This document shows, in pieces, positions 34,086-44,356 of a stretch of DNA of 64,000 nt. The position numbers and the translations under genes were made by a program. Source of the stretch: Sphaerotilus sulfidivorans (GTDB taxonomy: Bacteria; Pseudomonadota; Gammaproteobacteria; Burkholderiales; Burkholderiaceae_C); contig NZ_JACCPY010000012.1 of NCBI RefSeq assembly GCF_013426975.1, positions 1 through 64,000 of the forward strand, given 5' to 3'. Below the pieces are notes generated by a model that searched no databases, was not told where the DNA came from, and was given only the letters and a program-made list of their open reading frames with translations. The stretch's first letter is position 1. Each line of letters begins with the position of its first letter.

Positions 34086-34817
34086 TCAGACGCCGAGGTA
34101 ACCCGCCAGTTCTGAACTGCCGCGCAGCGCCTCGGACGGCCCCTCCAGCACGATGCGCCCCTTCTGCATCACCACCAGCCGATCCGACTCGTTGCAGACC
34201 TTGCGGTAGTCGCGGTCGACGATCAGCGTCGCGATGCCGGTGCGGCGGATGCTGGCGATGACGCGCCAGATCTCGGCGACGATCAGCGGCGCCAGGCCCT
34301 CGGTCGCCTCGTCGAGGATGATCGCGTCGGGGTTGGTCATCAGCGCCCGGCCGATCGAGAGCATCTGCTGCTCGCCGCCGGAGAGCTGGCTGCCCAGATT
34401 CGTCAGCCGCTCGGACAGGCGCGGGAAGGTCTCCATCACGCGCTCGTAGGTCCAGTCCTTCTGACCCCGGGTGCCGGCGCGGGCTGCCATCACGAGGTTC
34501 TCGCGCACCGTCAGCGTCGGGAAGATGCCGCGGCCTTCCGGCACATAGGCCACGCCCAGCTGCGCGACCTGGTGCGGCATGCCTTTGGACAAGTCCTTGC
34601 CCGCCACCTGGATGCGCCCCTCGCGCTGGCGCACATGGCCCAGCAGCGTGCGGATCAGCGTGGACTTGCCCATGCCATTGCGCCCGAGCAGGCCGACCGT
34701 CTCGCCCTTCGCGAGCTTGAAGTCCAGGCCGTGCAGGATGTGGCTGCTGCCGTACCAGGCTTGAACACCCTGCGCGTCAATGATCAGCGGCGTCGATGCG
34801 GAAGAAGGTACCGACAT
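34086..34817 (-). CDS. livF: Branched-chain/aromatic acid ABC transporter ATPase LivF type
   Basis: A 243-residue ABC ATPase. Walker A GRNGMGKSTL is at residues ~44-53, the signature is LSGGEQQMLSIGRAL, and Walker B is AIILDEATEGLAP, the LivF-specific form. It ends with SSELAGYLGV. Its ATG overlaps the livG stop by one base. It is part of the livK-H-M-G-F set in the benzoate operon, so aromatic acid uptake is the likely role. Confidence 0.92.
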   Translation of the reverse strand: MSVPSSASTPLIIDAQGVQAWYGSSHILHGLDFKLAKGETVGLLGRNGMGKSTLIRTLLGHVRQREGRIQVAGKDLSKGMPHQVAQLGVAYVPEGRGIFPTLTVRENLVMAARAGTRGQKDWTYERVMETFPRLSERLTNLGSQLSGGEQQMLSIGRALMTNPDAIILDEATEGLAPLIVAEIWRVIASIRRTGIATLIVDRDYRKVCNESDRLVVMQKGRIVLEGPSEALRGSSELAGYLGV

Positions 34818-35563
34818 CAGTGGCCTCCCAGGTAAGCGGCCTGCACGTCACGGTTCGTGCGCACCTCGTCGGGCGTGCCGGTGGCGATCACCGCGCCGTT
34901 GACCATCACGGTGATCCGGTCGGCCACCGCGAACACCGCGTCCATGTCGTGCTCGACCAGCAGGATCGCGTGCCCCGTCTTCAGCGCGCGCAGCAGATCC
35001 AGCATCCGGTGCGACTCCTCCGGCCCCATGCCCGCCAGCGGCTCGTCCAGCAGCAGCACCCGCGGCTCAGTCGCCAGGCACATCGCGATCTCCAGCTGAC
35101 GCTTCTGGCCGTGCGACAGGCTGGCCGCCGTGCGCTGCGCAAACGCGGCGAGGCCGGCGCGCTCGATCGCTGCCTTCGCCCGCCCGGTGCTGGTGCGGCA
35201 CGCCTGCGCCGACTCCCACCACGCCCACGGCCGCTGCACGCGGGCCTGCGCGGCGAGCCGGCAGTTCTCCGCCACCGTCAGCGGCAGGAAGATGTTGTTG
35301 CGCTGGTAGCTGCGGCCGATGCCGGCGTGCGCCAGCTTCGGTTGCGGCCAGCGCGTCACGTCCTGACCGTCGAGCAGCACCTCGCCGCTGCTGGGCGGCA
35401 GCTCGCCCGAGAGCAGGTTGATCAGCGTCGACTTGCCCGCGCCGTTGGTGCCGATGACGGCGTGGATCTCGCCCTCAAACAGCGCGACCGACACCTCGCT
35501 CACCGCCACCAGGGCGCCGAAGCGGCGGGTGAGGCCGCGGGCTTCGAACAATGCGGCGCTCAT
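34817..35563 (-). CDS. livG: ABC transporter ATPase LivG type
   Basis: A 248-residue ABC ATPase with Walker A GTNGAGKSTLIN (about 40-51), signature LSHGQKRQLEIAMCLA (His in the place of Gly after LS), Walker B VLLLDEPLAGMGPEE and H-loop VEHDMDAVF. The LivG-type insert after Walker A (GIGRSYQRNNIF) is present. Its start overlaps the livM stop by 4 bp. It pairs with LivF as the motor of the uptake system. Confidence 0.93.
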   Translation of the reverse strand: MSAALFEARGLTRRFGALVAVSEVSVALFEGEIHAVIGTNGAGKSTLINLLSGELPPSSGEVLLDGQDVTRWPQPKLAHAGIGRSYQRNNIFLPLTVAENCRLAAQARVQRPWAWWESAQACRTSTGRAKAAIERAGLAAFAQRTAASLSHGQKRQLEIAMCLATEPRVLLLDEPLAGMGPEESHRMLDLLRALKTGHAILLVEHDMDAVFAVADRITVMVNGAVIATGTPDEVRTNRDVQAAYLGGH

Positions 35564-36543
35564 GCGGCCTCCTTGCGCTGCTGCAGCCGTGCCCACAGCC
35601 CGGCCAGCCCCTGCGGCAGCAAGGCCACCGCGACGATGATGAAGCCGCCGAACAGCAGCTGCCAGTGCTTGGTCAGCGCCGAGAACACTTCCGACAGCAG
35701 CACGAACGCGAACGCCCCCGTCACCGCACCGCCCAGACTGCCCAGCCCGCCGAGGATGATCATCACCAGCGCGTTGCCGCTGTAATGCCACGACAGGATC
35801 TCGGGTGTGACGAAGCCGTACTGCGCCGCATAGAGGAAGCCGCCCAGCCCGGCCAGCATCCCGGCGACGACGAAGCTCGCCAGCTTGTAGAGCAGCGTCG
35901 AGTAGCCCGCGGCCCGCATGCGCTGCTCGTTGTGCTTGATGCCGACCAGCGCGTGCCCGAAGCGCGAGCGCAGCAGCAGCGCCAGACTCCCCAAGGCCAG
36001 CACCAGCGCGCCCAGTACGAACCAGTAGAAGCTGTTCGCCTTCTCCAGGTCGATCCACTGCCAGCCCGCGATCGCGAAGTCCGGCTTGAAGTAGACATAG
36101 GCACCGTCGCTGCCGCCGGCGATCTTCGTGTCGTGGAAGACGAAGTAGACGAGCTGCCCGAAGGCCAGCGTCACCATGATGAAGTAGATGCCCTGCGTGC
36201 GCATCACCAGCGCGCCGATGACCAGCGCCAGCAGCGCTGCCCCGGCCGTGGCCGCCAGCAGCATCAGCCAGCCGTTGCCGGCCTCCGACATCGGCGCCAG
36301 CATTGCCACCGCGTAGGCGCCGAAGCCGAAGAACGCCGCGTGCCCGAGGCTGACCAATCCGGTGTAGCCGACCAGCAGCTGCAGGCTGGCCGCGAAGATC
36401 GACATGATCATCACCTTGGCGAGCAGCTCGGTGTGGAACTTGCCGCCGATCGGCTCCGGCAGCAGCGGGAACACCGCCAGCAGCGCGAAGGCGAGCACCC
36501 AGGCGACCACGGACAGCGACGAAAGAGGTTTGCTTGAAGTCAT
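35560..36543 (-). CDS. livM: ABC transporter permease LivM type
   Basis: A 327-residue inner-membrane permease with about nine hydrophobic segments. Family motifs are LVGYTGLVSLGHAAFFGFGAYA and GIKHNEQRMRAAGY, the coupling loop contacting the ATPase. It lies 7 nt after livH and overlaps livG. Confidence 0.93.
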   Translation of the reverse strand: MTSSKPLSSLSVVAWVLAFALLAVFPLLPEPIGGKFHTELLAKVMIMSIFAASLQLLVGYTGLVSLGHAAFFGFGAYAVAMLAPMSEAGNGWLMLLAATAGAALLALVIGALVMRTQGIYFIMVTLAFGQLVYFVFHDTKIAGGSDGAYVYFKPDFAIAGWQWIDLEKANSFYWFVLGALVLALGSLALLLRSRFGHALVGIKHNEQRMRAAGYSTLLYKLASFVVAGMLAGLGGFLYAAQYGFVTPEILSWHYSGNALVMIILGGLGSLGGAVTGAFAFVLLSEVFSALTKHWQLLFGGFIIVAVALLPQGLAGLWARLQQRKEAA

Positions 36544-36550
36544 CGCCTTG

Positions 36551-37417
36551 TCACCCTGCCTTGAACAGACCGGCCGGGCGCCACAGCAGGATGGCCGCCA
36601 TCAGCACATAGACCAGCGCCCCGGCCCCTTCCTGCCAGAGCACCTTGCCGAAGGTGTCGACGAAGCCGATCAGCAGCGCGGCGATGAGCGCGCCCTTGAT
36701 CGAGCCGATGCCGCCGATCACGACCACCACGAAGCAGATGATCAGCACCTGCCCGCCCATGCCCGGATACACCGAGGACACGGGCGCGGCGATCATCCCG
36801 GCGAACACGGCGAGCGCCACCCCGACCGCGAACACCACCCGGTACAGCAGCGTGATGTTGATGCCCAGCGACTGCACCATCTCGCGGTTGGTCGCCCCGG
36901 CGCGGACCATCATCCCCAGTCGGGTCTTGCTGATCAGCAGGTACATCCCGAGCGCGAGCAGCAGGCACACGCCCGAGACGAACAGCCGGTAGACCGGGTA
37001 GGTCATGCCGTTGCCGATGGCGATCGAGCCGGCGAGCAGCTCGGGGATCGCCACGCCATGCACGTCGTCGCCGACCAGGATGCTGCGCAGCTCCTCGAAC
37101 ACCAGGATCAGCCCGTAGGTCATCAGCACCTGCTGCAGGTGCTCGCGGTCATAGAGGTAGCTGAAGAACACCCACTCCAGCACGTAGCCGAAGGCCACCG
37201 CCAGCACGATGCCGACCAAGAGCGCCAGCGGCAGGCTGCCCAGCAGCGAACTCAAGCTGAACGCCAGGTAGGCGCCGATCATGTAGAAGCTGCCGTGGGC
37301 GAGGTTGATCACGCCCATGATCCCGAAGATCAGCGTCAGCCCCGAGGCCACCAGGAACAGCAGCAGGCCGTACTGCACGCTGTTCAGGCACTGGATGAGG
37401 AAAGTGGTGAGGTCCAT
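36551..37417 (-). CDS. livH: ABC transporter permease LivH type
   Basis: A 288-residue permease with about eight membrane helices. FGIMGVINLAHGSFYMIGAY (about 31-50) and AGATNREMVQSLGIN (coupling loop) identify LivH. The ATG at 37417 starts MDLTTFLIQCLNSVQYGL, the standard N-terminus; the frame upstream runs through an inverted repeat and is not coding. The 113-bp gap to livK contains that palindrome. Confidence 0.93.
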   Translation of the reverse strand: MDLTTFLIQCLNSVQYGLLLFLVASGLTLIFGIMGVINLAHGSFYMIGAYLAFSLSSLLGSLPLALLVGIVLAVAFGYVLEWVFFSYLYDREHLQQVLMTYGLILVFEELRSILVGDDVHGVAIPELLAGSIAIGNGMTYPVYRLFVSGVCLLLALGMYLLISKTRLGMMVRAGATNREMVQSLGINITLLYRVVFAVGVALAVFAGMIAAPVSSVYPGMGGQVLIICFVVVVIGGIGSIKGALIAALLIGFVDTFGKVLWQEGAGALVYVLMAAILLWRPAGLFKAG

Positions 37418-37441
37418 GGGGACGGTGGCGGTGGGCGGTGC

Positions 37442-37510
37442 GTGGGTCCCCGCCTGCGCGGGGATGACGCCCGGTCCTTCTCCGTCATCCCCGCGCAGGC
37501 GGGGATCCAC
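37442..37510. repeat. Large palindromic REP-like element (CGTCATCCCCGCGCAGGCGGGG family)
   Basis: Two 28-nt arms (37442-37469 and 37483-37510) are inverted repeats with 27 of 28 positions matching, separated by 13 nt. The arm contains the CGTCATCCCCGCG and CAGGCGGGG cores, which translate as VIPAQAG when read through and recur in many betaproteobacteria. It lies between livK and livH and would form a very stable hairpin in the operon mRNA. A diverged copy is at 61966-62044. Confidence 0.9.
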
Positions 37511-37530
37511 GACAAGGACCGGACAAGGGA

Positions 37531-38703
37531 TCAGAGCCGGCAGCCGCGCGCCGGGTCAGCCAGACCCTTGACCGCGATGCCCACGTTCCTGTTCACCTTG
37601 CCGCTGACCTCGCGCAGGTAGATGTCCTGCACCGGGTTGTGCGCCCGGCTCAGCGTGAAGGCGCCGCGCGGGCTGTCGATCTTCGCGCTCGCGATGGCCT
37701 TGACCAGCGCGTCGCGCTGCTTCATGTCGCCCTTGACCGCGTTGACGCCGGCCGCCAGCATCTGCGCCGCGTCGTAGCCCTGCACCGCGTAGACATCGGG
37801 CTGCAGCTTGTAGGCCTTGGCGTACTGCAGACGGAAGGCCTTGTCCTTCGGATTCGCCAGGTCGTCGGCGTAGTGCAGCGTCGTCAGCAGGCCCTGCGCG
37901 GCCGCGCCCTGCGCCTCGAGCGTGCCATCGGTCAGGAAGCCCGCGCCGATCAGCCGGATGCTGCTGCCCAGCCCGGCCGCCGCCCAGTCCTTGACGAACT
38001 TGACCGCGCCGCCGCCGGCGAAGAACACGTAGACCGCGTCCGGCTTGAGCGCGGCCACCTCGGTCAGCAGCGCCTGGAACTCGACATTGGGGAAGGGCAG
38101 GTTCAGCTCCTTGACCACCTTGCCGCCGCCGGCCTCGAAGCCCTCCTTGAAGCCGCGCACCGACTCGTCTCCGGCGGCGTACTTCCAGGTCAGCGTCACC
38201 GCAGTCTTGATCTTCCTGTCGGCGGCGACCTTGCCCATCGCGAAGCCGGGCTGCCAGTTCGAGAACGAGGAGCGGAAGATGTTGGGCGCGCACAGCGGGC
38301 CGGTGATCGCGTCCGCGCCGGCGTTGGGCACGATCAGCAGCGTGTTGTTGTCCTTGGCGACCTTGGCCATCGCCATCGCCACGCCCGAGTGCACCGTGCC
38401 GATCATCACGTCGACGTTGTCGCGCTTGACCAGCTTGTTGGCGTTGTCCGAGGCCTTGGCCGGGTCGGACTCGTCATCGACCTTCACGAACTCGACGGTC
38501 TTGCCGGCGAGCTTGCCGCCCTGCTCGTCGATGTACTGGCGAAAGCCGTTCTCGATGGCGGTGCCCAGCGCCGCGAAGGTGCCGGTGTAGGGCAGCATGA
38601 AGCCGACCTTGATCTTGTCCTGCGCGCTGGCTGGAGCGGCGGCGGCCGCCAGCAGCGCGCTGCCGAGCAGGGTGCGGGCCAGGAGGGAAGGGCGGATGCG
38701 CAT
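37531..38703 (-). CDS. livK: ABC transporter substrate-binding protein, LivK/aromatic acid type
   Basis: A 390-residue periplasmic binding protein of the Leu/Ile/Val-BP family (Peripla_BP_6). A Sec signal peptide covers residues 1-27 with cleavage after PASA. The mature domain begins DKIKVGFMLPYTGTFAALG. Its place directly after the benzoate-CoA ligase and alpha/beta hydrolase genes suggests an aromatic acid such as benzoate or a hydroxybenzoate as ligand; this is inference from context. GAGGAG lies upstream of the ATG. Confidence 0.92.
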   Translation of the reverse strand: MRIRPSLLARTLLGSALLAAAAAPASAQDKIKVGFMLPYTGTFAALGTAIENGFRQYIDEQGGKLAGKTVEFVKVDDESDPAKASDNANKLVKRDNVDVMIGTVHSGVAMAMAKVAKDNNTLLIVPNAGADAITGPLCAPNIFRSSFSNWQPGFAMGKVAADRKIKTAVTLTWKYAAGDESVRGFKEGFEAGGGKVVKELNLPFPNVEFQALLTEVAALKPDAVYVFFAGGGAVKFVKDWAAAGLGSSIRLIGAGFLTDGTLEAQGAAAQGLLTTLHYADDLANPKDKAFRLQYAKAYKLQPDVYAVQGYDAAQMLAAGVNAVKGDMKQRDALVKAIASAKIDSPRGAFTLSRAHNPVQDIYLREVSGKVNRNVGIAVKGLADPARGCRL

Positions 38704-38747
38704 GGCGTGTCTCCTCGTTGTGGTCGGGTCAGGCTTCAGGGCGTCGT

Positions 38748-39575
38748 TCAGGGCGTCATTCGGGGGGGCGAGCCGTCGTGACGCTGCAGGAAATCGCGGG
38801 TGGCCTCGATCAGGGCCTGCGGCTGGTCGCGGTGCGGGCTGTGGCCGCAGGCCGCCAGCTTCAGCAGCTCGGTGCGGCGCGACGGGCGCAGCGCGGCGAT
38901 GCGCTCGATCTGCGCCATCGTTCCGTACTCGTCGTCCTCGCCCTGCACCGCCAGCACCGGGCAGGTGATGCGGGCCACTTCCGCCTCGAGGTTCCAGTCG
39001 CGGAAGGCCGGGTCGAGCCAGATGTCGTTCCAGCCGAAGAAGGCCGAGTCGGGGTCGGCGTGGTGGCGGGCCAGCCGCGCGCGCAGGTCGGTGCGCTCGT
39101 AGGCGACGCGGGCCTGGCGGATGCTGTCGATCGTCAGGTCCTCGACGAAGAGGTGCGGCGCGGCCACCACCAGCGCGGCGACCCGCTCGGGGTGCGCGGC
39201 CGCGTGCAGCAGCGCGATCGAGCCGCCGTCGCTGTGGCCGAACAGCACGCAGGGCCCGGCCACGCCCAGCGCGTCGAGCAGCGCCGGCAGCAGCTCGCGC
39301 GCCTGGCGGTGCATGAAGTCGGGCGCCCAGCGCTCGTCCGGCGGGCGCGGCGTCGAGCGGCCGTAGCCCGGGCGCGAGTACACCCAGCCGGTGCGGCCCA
39401 GCGCGGCGCACAGCCGCGCCGGGAAGTCGCGCCACAGCGACAGCGAGCCCAGGCCCTCGTGCAGGAAGACCAGCGGCGCGCGTGCCGGGGCGCCCGCCGG
39501 CGCGTCGATGCGCGCCCACTCGATCCGAACCGGCCGGCCGGCCTGCTCGAGCGTGACGAATCCGGTGGCGTCCAT
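38748..39575 (-). CDS. Alpha/beta hydrolase
   Basis: A 275-residue alpha/beta hydrolase. FLHEGLGSLSLWRDFP gives the oxyanion strand, VYSRPGYGRST the typical loop, GHSDGGSIAL the nucleophile elbow (Ser near residue 104), VQGEDDEYGT the acid, and CGHSPHRDQP the catalytic His. Related genes are common in box clusters, where a thioesterase role releasing CoA from stalled benzoyl-CoA-type intermediates has been suggested, but this is not shown by sequence. It lies between benzoate-CoA ligase and livK. Confidence 0.85.
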   Translation of the reverse strand: MDATGFVTLEQAGRPVRIEWARIDAPAGAPARAPLVFLHEGLGSLSLWRDFPARLCAALGRTGWVYSRPGYGRSTPRPPDERWAPDFMHRQARELLPALLDALGVAGPCVLFGHSDGGSIALLHAAAHPERVAALVVAAPHLFVEDLTIDSIRQARVAYERTDLRARLARHHADPDSAFFGWNDIWLDPAFRDWNLEAEVARITCPVLAVQGEDDEYGTMAQIERIAALRPSRRTELLKLAACGHSPHRDQPQALIEATRDFLQRHDGSPPRMTP

Positions 39576-39591
39576 GGCGCGGTGTCTGGTC

Positions 39592-41205
39592 TCAGGTCGA
39601 GGCGCGGGCCTGCGCCTGTGCCTGCGCACGCTCGCGCTCGCGCAGCCGGAAGCGCTGGATCTTGCCGGTGGCGGTCTTGGGCAGCTCGTCGACGAACTCG
39701 ATCTGGCGCGGGTACTTGTAGGGCGCGAGCCGGTCCTTCACGAAGGCCTTCAGCTCGGCCTCGGTGGCGCCGCCGGGCTCCTTCAGGATCACGAAGGCCT
39801 TGGTCTTGGTCAGGCCCTCGGCGTCCTCCACGCCGATGACCGCCGCCTCCAGCACCGCCGGGTGCTGCACCAGCGTGGCCTCGACCTCGAAGGGGCTGAC
39901 GTAGATGCCGCTCACCTTCAGCATGTCGTCGGAGCGGCCGCCGTAGGTGTAGGTGCCGTCGGGGTTGCGCACGTACTTGTCGCCGCTCTTGGTCCAGCCG
40001 CCCTGGAAGGTCTCGCGGGTCTTCTCGCGGTTCCCCCAGTACATCATCGCGGCGCTCGGGCCCTGGATGTAGAGGTCGCCGGGCTCGCCCTCAAGCACCT
40101 CGCGGCCGTCGTCGCCGCGCAGCTCGACCCGGTAGCCCGGCACCGGCCGGCCGGTGGTGCCGTAGCGCACGTCGCCGGGGCGGTTGCTCAGGAAGATGTG
40201 CAGCATCTCGGTCGAGCCGATGCCGTCGACGATGTCGACGCCGAAGCGGGCCTTGAAGCGCTCGCCCAGCTCGGCCGGCAGCGCCTCGCCCGCCGACGAG
40301 GCCAGGCGCAGCGCCACCGCCTCGCGCGCCGGCAGCTTCGGATGCGCGAGCATGCCGGCATAGCCGGTCGGCGCGCCGAAGAAGACGCTCGGGCGCACCC
40401 CGCCCACGCCGCCGAGCCAGCGCTGGAACACCGCCTCCGGCGTCGGCCGCTCGGCCATCAGGATCGTCGTCGCGCCCACGCTGAGCGGGAAGCTCAGGCC
40501 GTTGCCCAGCCCGTAGGCGAAGAAGAGCTTGGCGGCGGAGAAGCACACATCGTCCTCGCGCAGGCCCAGCACCGCGCGGCCGTAGAGCTCGGCGGTCCAG
40601 TAGGGGTTGCCGTGCGAGTGCACCGTGCCCTTGGGTCGGCCGGTCGAGCCGGAGGAATAGAGCCAGAAGCCGGGCGCGTCCGGTCCGGTGGCCGCTGCCT
40701 TCTGCGCCGGCGCGTGCGCGGCCAGGAAGGCCTCGAGCTCGACCTCGGACGGATGCAGCGGCGCCACCGGCCGTGACACGATCACCTTGCCCACCTCGTG
40801 GTCCGACTGGACCAGCGCGGCGTTGAGCGTCGGCAGCAGCGCGCCCGACACCAGCACCGCCTGCGCCCGCGAGTGCTCGAGCATGTAGGCGTAGTCGTCG
40901 GCGGTCAGCAGCGTGTTGACCGCCACCGGCACGATGCCGGCGTGCATCGCGCCGAGAAAGCTCACCGGCCAGTCGTTCACGTCCTGCATCAGCAGCAGCA
41001 CGCGCTCTTCCCGTTTGATGCCCAGCCCGCGCAGGCCGCTGGCCAGGCGGCGCACCCGCTCGTCGAGCGCGCGGAAGGTGAGGGTGCCGAGATCGTCGAC
41101 GAAGGCCGCCTTGTCCGGCCGGCCGGCATTGAGCGCGAGCAGGTGCTGGGCGAAGTTGAAGTCCGCGCCGGGCGCGGCGACGGGCAGGTCGGTGGGGTCG
41201 CTCAT
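39592..41205 (-). CDS. bclA: Benzoate-CoA ligase
   Basis: A 537-residue ligase that makes benzoyl-CoA from benzoate, ATP and CoA. FNFAQHLLALNAGRPDKAAFVDD is the benzoate-CoA ligase N-terminus. The P-loop is YSSGSTGRPKGTVHSH (about 183-198), followed by FFAYGLGNGLSFPL, GIGSTEMLHIFLSN, YVRNPDGTYTYGGRSDDMLKVSGIYVSP (by key residues) and PKTATGKIQRFRLR with the catalytic Lys. It is in the box operon 15 nt downstream of boxD, and BoxR-type control is expected. Confidence 0.95.
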   Translation of the reverse strand: MSDPTDLPVAAPGADFNFAQHLLALNAGRPDKAAFVDDLGTLTFRALDERVRRLASGLRGLGIKREERVLLLMQDVNDWPVSFLGAMHAGIVPVAVNTLLTADDYAYMLEHSRAQAVLVSGALLPTLNAALVQSDHEVGKVIVSRPVAPLHPSEVELEAFLAAHAPAQKAAATGPDAPGFWLYSSGSTGRPKGTVHSHGNPYWTAELYGRAVLGLREDDVCFSAAKLFFAYGLGNGLSFPLSVGATTILMAERPTPEAVFQRWLGGVGGVRPSVFFGAPTGYAGMLAHPKLPAREAVALRLASSAGEALPAELGERFKARFGVDIVDGIGSTEMLHIFLSNRPGDVRYGTTGRPVPGYRVELRGDDGREVLEGEPGDLYIQGPSAAMMYWGNREKTRETFQGGWTKSGDKYVRNPDGTYTYGGRSDDMLKVSGIYVSPFEVEATLVQHPAVLEAAVIGVEDAEGLTKTKAFVILKEPGGATEAELKAFVKDRLAPYKYPRQIEFVDELPKTATGKIQRFRLRERERAQAQAQARAST

Positions 41206-41220
41206 GGCGGGTCTCCTGGA

Positions 41221-42821
<1,601 letters not shown>

Positions 42822-42825
<4 letters not shown>

Positions 42826-43295
42826 GCGGCGGCTCCGGTGAACTCGATCGCGCCCTGCGGCAGCAGGTAGAGCACGAAGGCGCGCCCACCTGCGACGGTC
42901 GGCCGGTGCGCCGAGCCGGCGCCGTAGACGCACCAGCCCGCGCCGCGGCCGTCGAAGGTGGCGCCGGCGTCGACCGGCACGATCAGGTCGATCTCGCCGT
43001 GCGGATGGCGGTGGTGCGGGCCGGCGATGTTGCTCATGTCGACCACGTCGACCGAGCAGCCGGCCAGGTCGTCGGCGGCCTTGAAGATGCGGCCGTAGCG
43101 GATGCCGCCGCCCTCGCGCTGGCACAGCCAGCCCTCGGCCACGCCGGTGCGGATGGCCTCGGACAGCCGGGTGAAGGTGGGGGAATCTGCACCATGGTGC
43201 AGGTTCAGCCAGGCATCGAGCGTGTCGTCGAGCGGCCGACCGGCCAGCTCGGCTGCCAGTTCGCTCAGTGCGGCCCGGAAGGAGGCTTGTGACAT
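42822..43295 (-). CDS. DUF4863 family protein (4-hydroxylaminobenzoate lyase-like)
   Basis: A 157-residue cupin-like protein of the DUF4863 family. PHHRHPHGEIDLIVPVD carries the His cluster likely to bind a metal, and the protein ends LLPQGAIEF. Some family members are named 4-hydroxylaminobenzoate lyase, but homologues are regularly found as the first gene of box operons where that reaction makes no obvious sense. Its role in benzoyl-CoA catabolism is unknown. The promoter with TTGACA and flanking BoxR-type sites is directly upstream. Confidence 0.85.
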
Positions 43296-43319
43296 GATGG
43301 ATTGGCGGCTTCAGTGGGA

Positions 43320-43332
43320 TGCACTATTGTGC
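43320..43332. promoter_or_regulatory. Putative BoxR operator 1
   Basis: TGCACTATTGTGC contains the palindrome GCAC-N4-GTGC. It lies just downstream of the predicted -10 (43343-43348) of the minus-strand DUF4863-boxD promoter, where a repressor would block transcription. The same half-site recurs at 43373, 46533 and 46565. TGCA-rich palindromes are known targets of the related regulator BzdR. Confidence 0.7.
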
Positions 43333-43342
43333 GTTCTGGAAA

Positions 43343-43371
43343 ACGATAGTTATCACCCTGATCCGTGTCAA
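43343..43371 (-). promoter_or_regulatory. Promoter of the DUF4863-boxD-bclA-liv operon
   Basis: On the minus strand a perfect TTGACA (43371-43366) is followed after exactly 17 nt by TATCGT (43348-43343). The first gene starts 48 nt further on. It is flanked on both sides by putative BoxR operators. Confidence 0.75.
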
Positions 43372-43372
43372 G

Positions 43373-43384
43373 CAATATAGTGCA
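43373..43384. promoter_or_regulatory. Putative BoxR operator 2
   Basis: CAATATAGTGCA includes the GCA..TGC palindromic half-sites (GCAATATAGTGC) of the TGCAC family. It lies just upstream of the -35 of the boxD operon and over a TATAGT that could be the -10 of boxR, so it could mediate autoregulation. Confidence 0.6.
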
Positions 43385-43408
43385 TACATGGTGTTTCCCC
43401 TAGGCGCG

Positions 43409-44356
43409 ATGCAGACCTCCCGCAGCCCCGATTCCGGCCGCTCCGATGCCGGCCCCGCCCTTGCCGCCGACGAGGCCGGCGAGGCCAAGAACCCCTTCCT
43501 CGTCGCGCTGGGCGAGCGGGTGCGCGAGCTGCGTGCCCGGCGCGGGCTGACGCGCAAGGCGGTGGCGCAGATGTCCGAGGTGTCCGAGCGCCATCTGGCC
43601 AACCTCGAGTACGGCATCGGCAACGCCTCGATCCTGGTGCTGCAGCAGGTGGCGGGGGCCTTGCAGTGTTCGCTGGCCGAGCTGATCGGCGACATGACCA
43701 CCGCCTCGCCGGAATGGCTGATGCTGCGCGAGCTGCTCGAGCACCGCAGCGAGGCCGACCTGCGCCGCGCGCGCGAGGCGCTGGTGCGTCTGTTCGACGG
43801 CCCCGCAGCCGCGCCTGCGCAGCGCCGCCGCTGCATCGCGCTGATCGGCCTGCGCGGCGCGGGCAAGTCCACGCTCGGCCAGATGCTGGCCGATGCGCTG
43901 GGCTGCCCCTTCATCGAGCTGAGCCGCCAGATCGAGGCCTTCGCCGGCTGCAGCATCAGCGAGATCCACAACCTCTACGGCACCAACGCCTACCGCCGCT
44001 ACGAGCGCCGCGCGCTGGAAGAGGCGATCCAGATCTATCCGGAGGCGGTCATCGCCACGCCGGGCGGGCTGGTGTCGGACGCGGCCAACTTCAACCTGCT
44101 GCTGAACCACTGCACCACCGTGTGGCTGCAGGCCACGCCCGAAGACCACATGAACCGCGTCGCCGCCCAGGGCGACCTGCGCCCGATGGCGGCCAGCCGC
44201 GAGGCGATGGACGACCTGCGCCGCATCCTCGCCGGCCGCTCCGCCTTCTACGAGAAGGCCGACCTCACGCTCGACACCAGCGCCCAGGATCTGGAGGCGA
44301 CCTTCGCGCTGCTGCAGGCGCGGGTGGCCGAGGTGCTGGCCTCGGCGGCGGCCTGA
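43409..44356 (+). CDS. boxR: BoxR transcriptional regulator of benzoyl-CoA catabolism
   Basis: A 315-residue regulator with an N-terminal XRE helix-turn-helix (about 25-80; LGERVRELRARRGLTRKAVAQMSEVSERHLANLEYG by key residues). A C-terminal shikimate-kinase-like domain follows from about residue 140, with P-loop LIGLRGAGKSTLGQML and a GCPFIELSR segment. In the BzdR/BoxR family this second domain binds benzoyl-CoA and relieves repression. It is divergent from the boxD operon. The ATG at 43388 is an alternative start; neither has a clear Shine-Dalgarno. Its stop abuts the stop of the convergent STAND-like gene. Confidence 0.94.
   Translation: MQTSRSPDSGRSDAGPALAADEAGEAKNPFLVALGERVRELRARRGLTRKAVAQMSEVSERHLANLEYGIGNASILVLQQVAGALQCSLAELIGDMTTASPEWLMLRELLEHRSEADLRRAREALVRLFDGPAAAPAQRRRCIALIGLRGAGKSTLGQMLADALGCPFIELSRQIEAFAGCSISEIHNLYGTNAYRRYERRALEEAIQIYPEAVIATPGGLVSDAANFNLLLNHCTTVWLQATPEDHMNRVAAQGDLRPMAASREAMDDLRRILAGRSAFYEKADLTLDTSAQDLEATFALLQARVAEVLASAAA

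Noticed and set aside
43800-44356. Independent shikimate kinase gene
   Set aside because: The P-loop domain is in frame with the upstream helix-turn-helix and is the normal second domain of BoxR/BzdR regulators.
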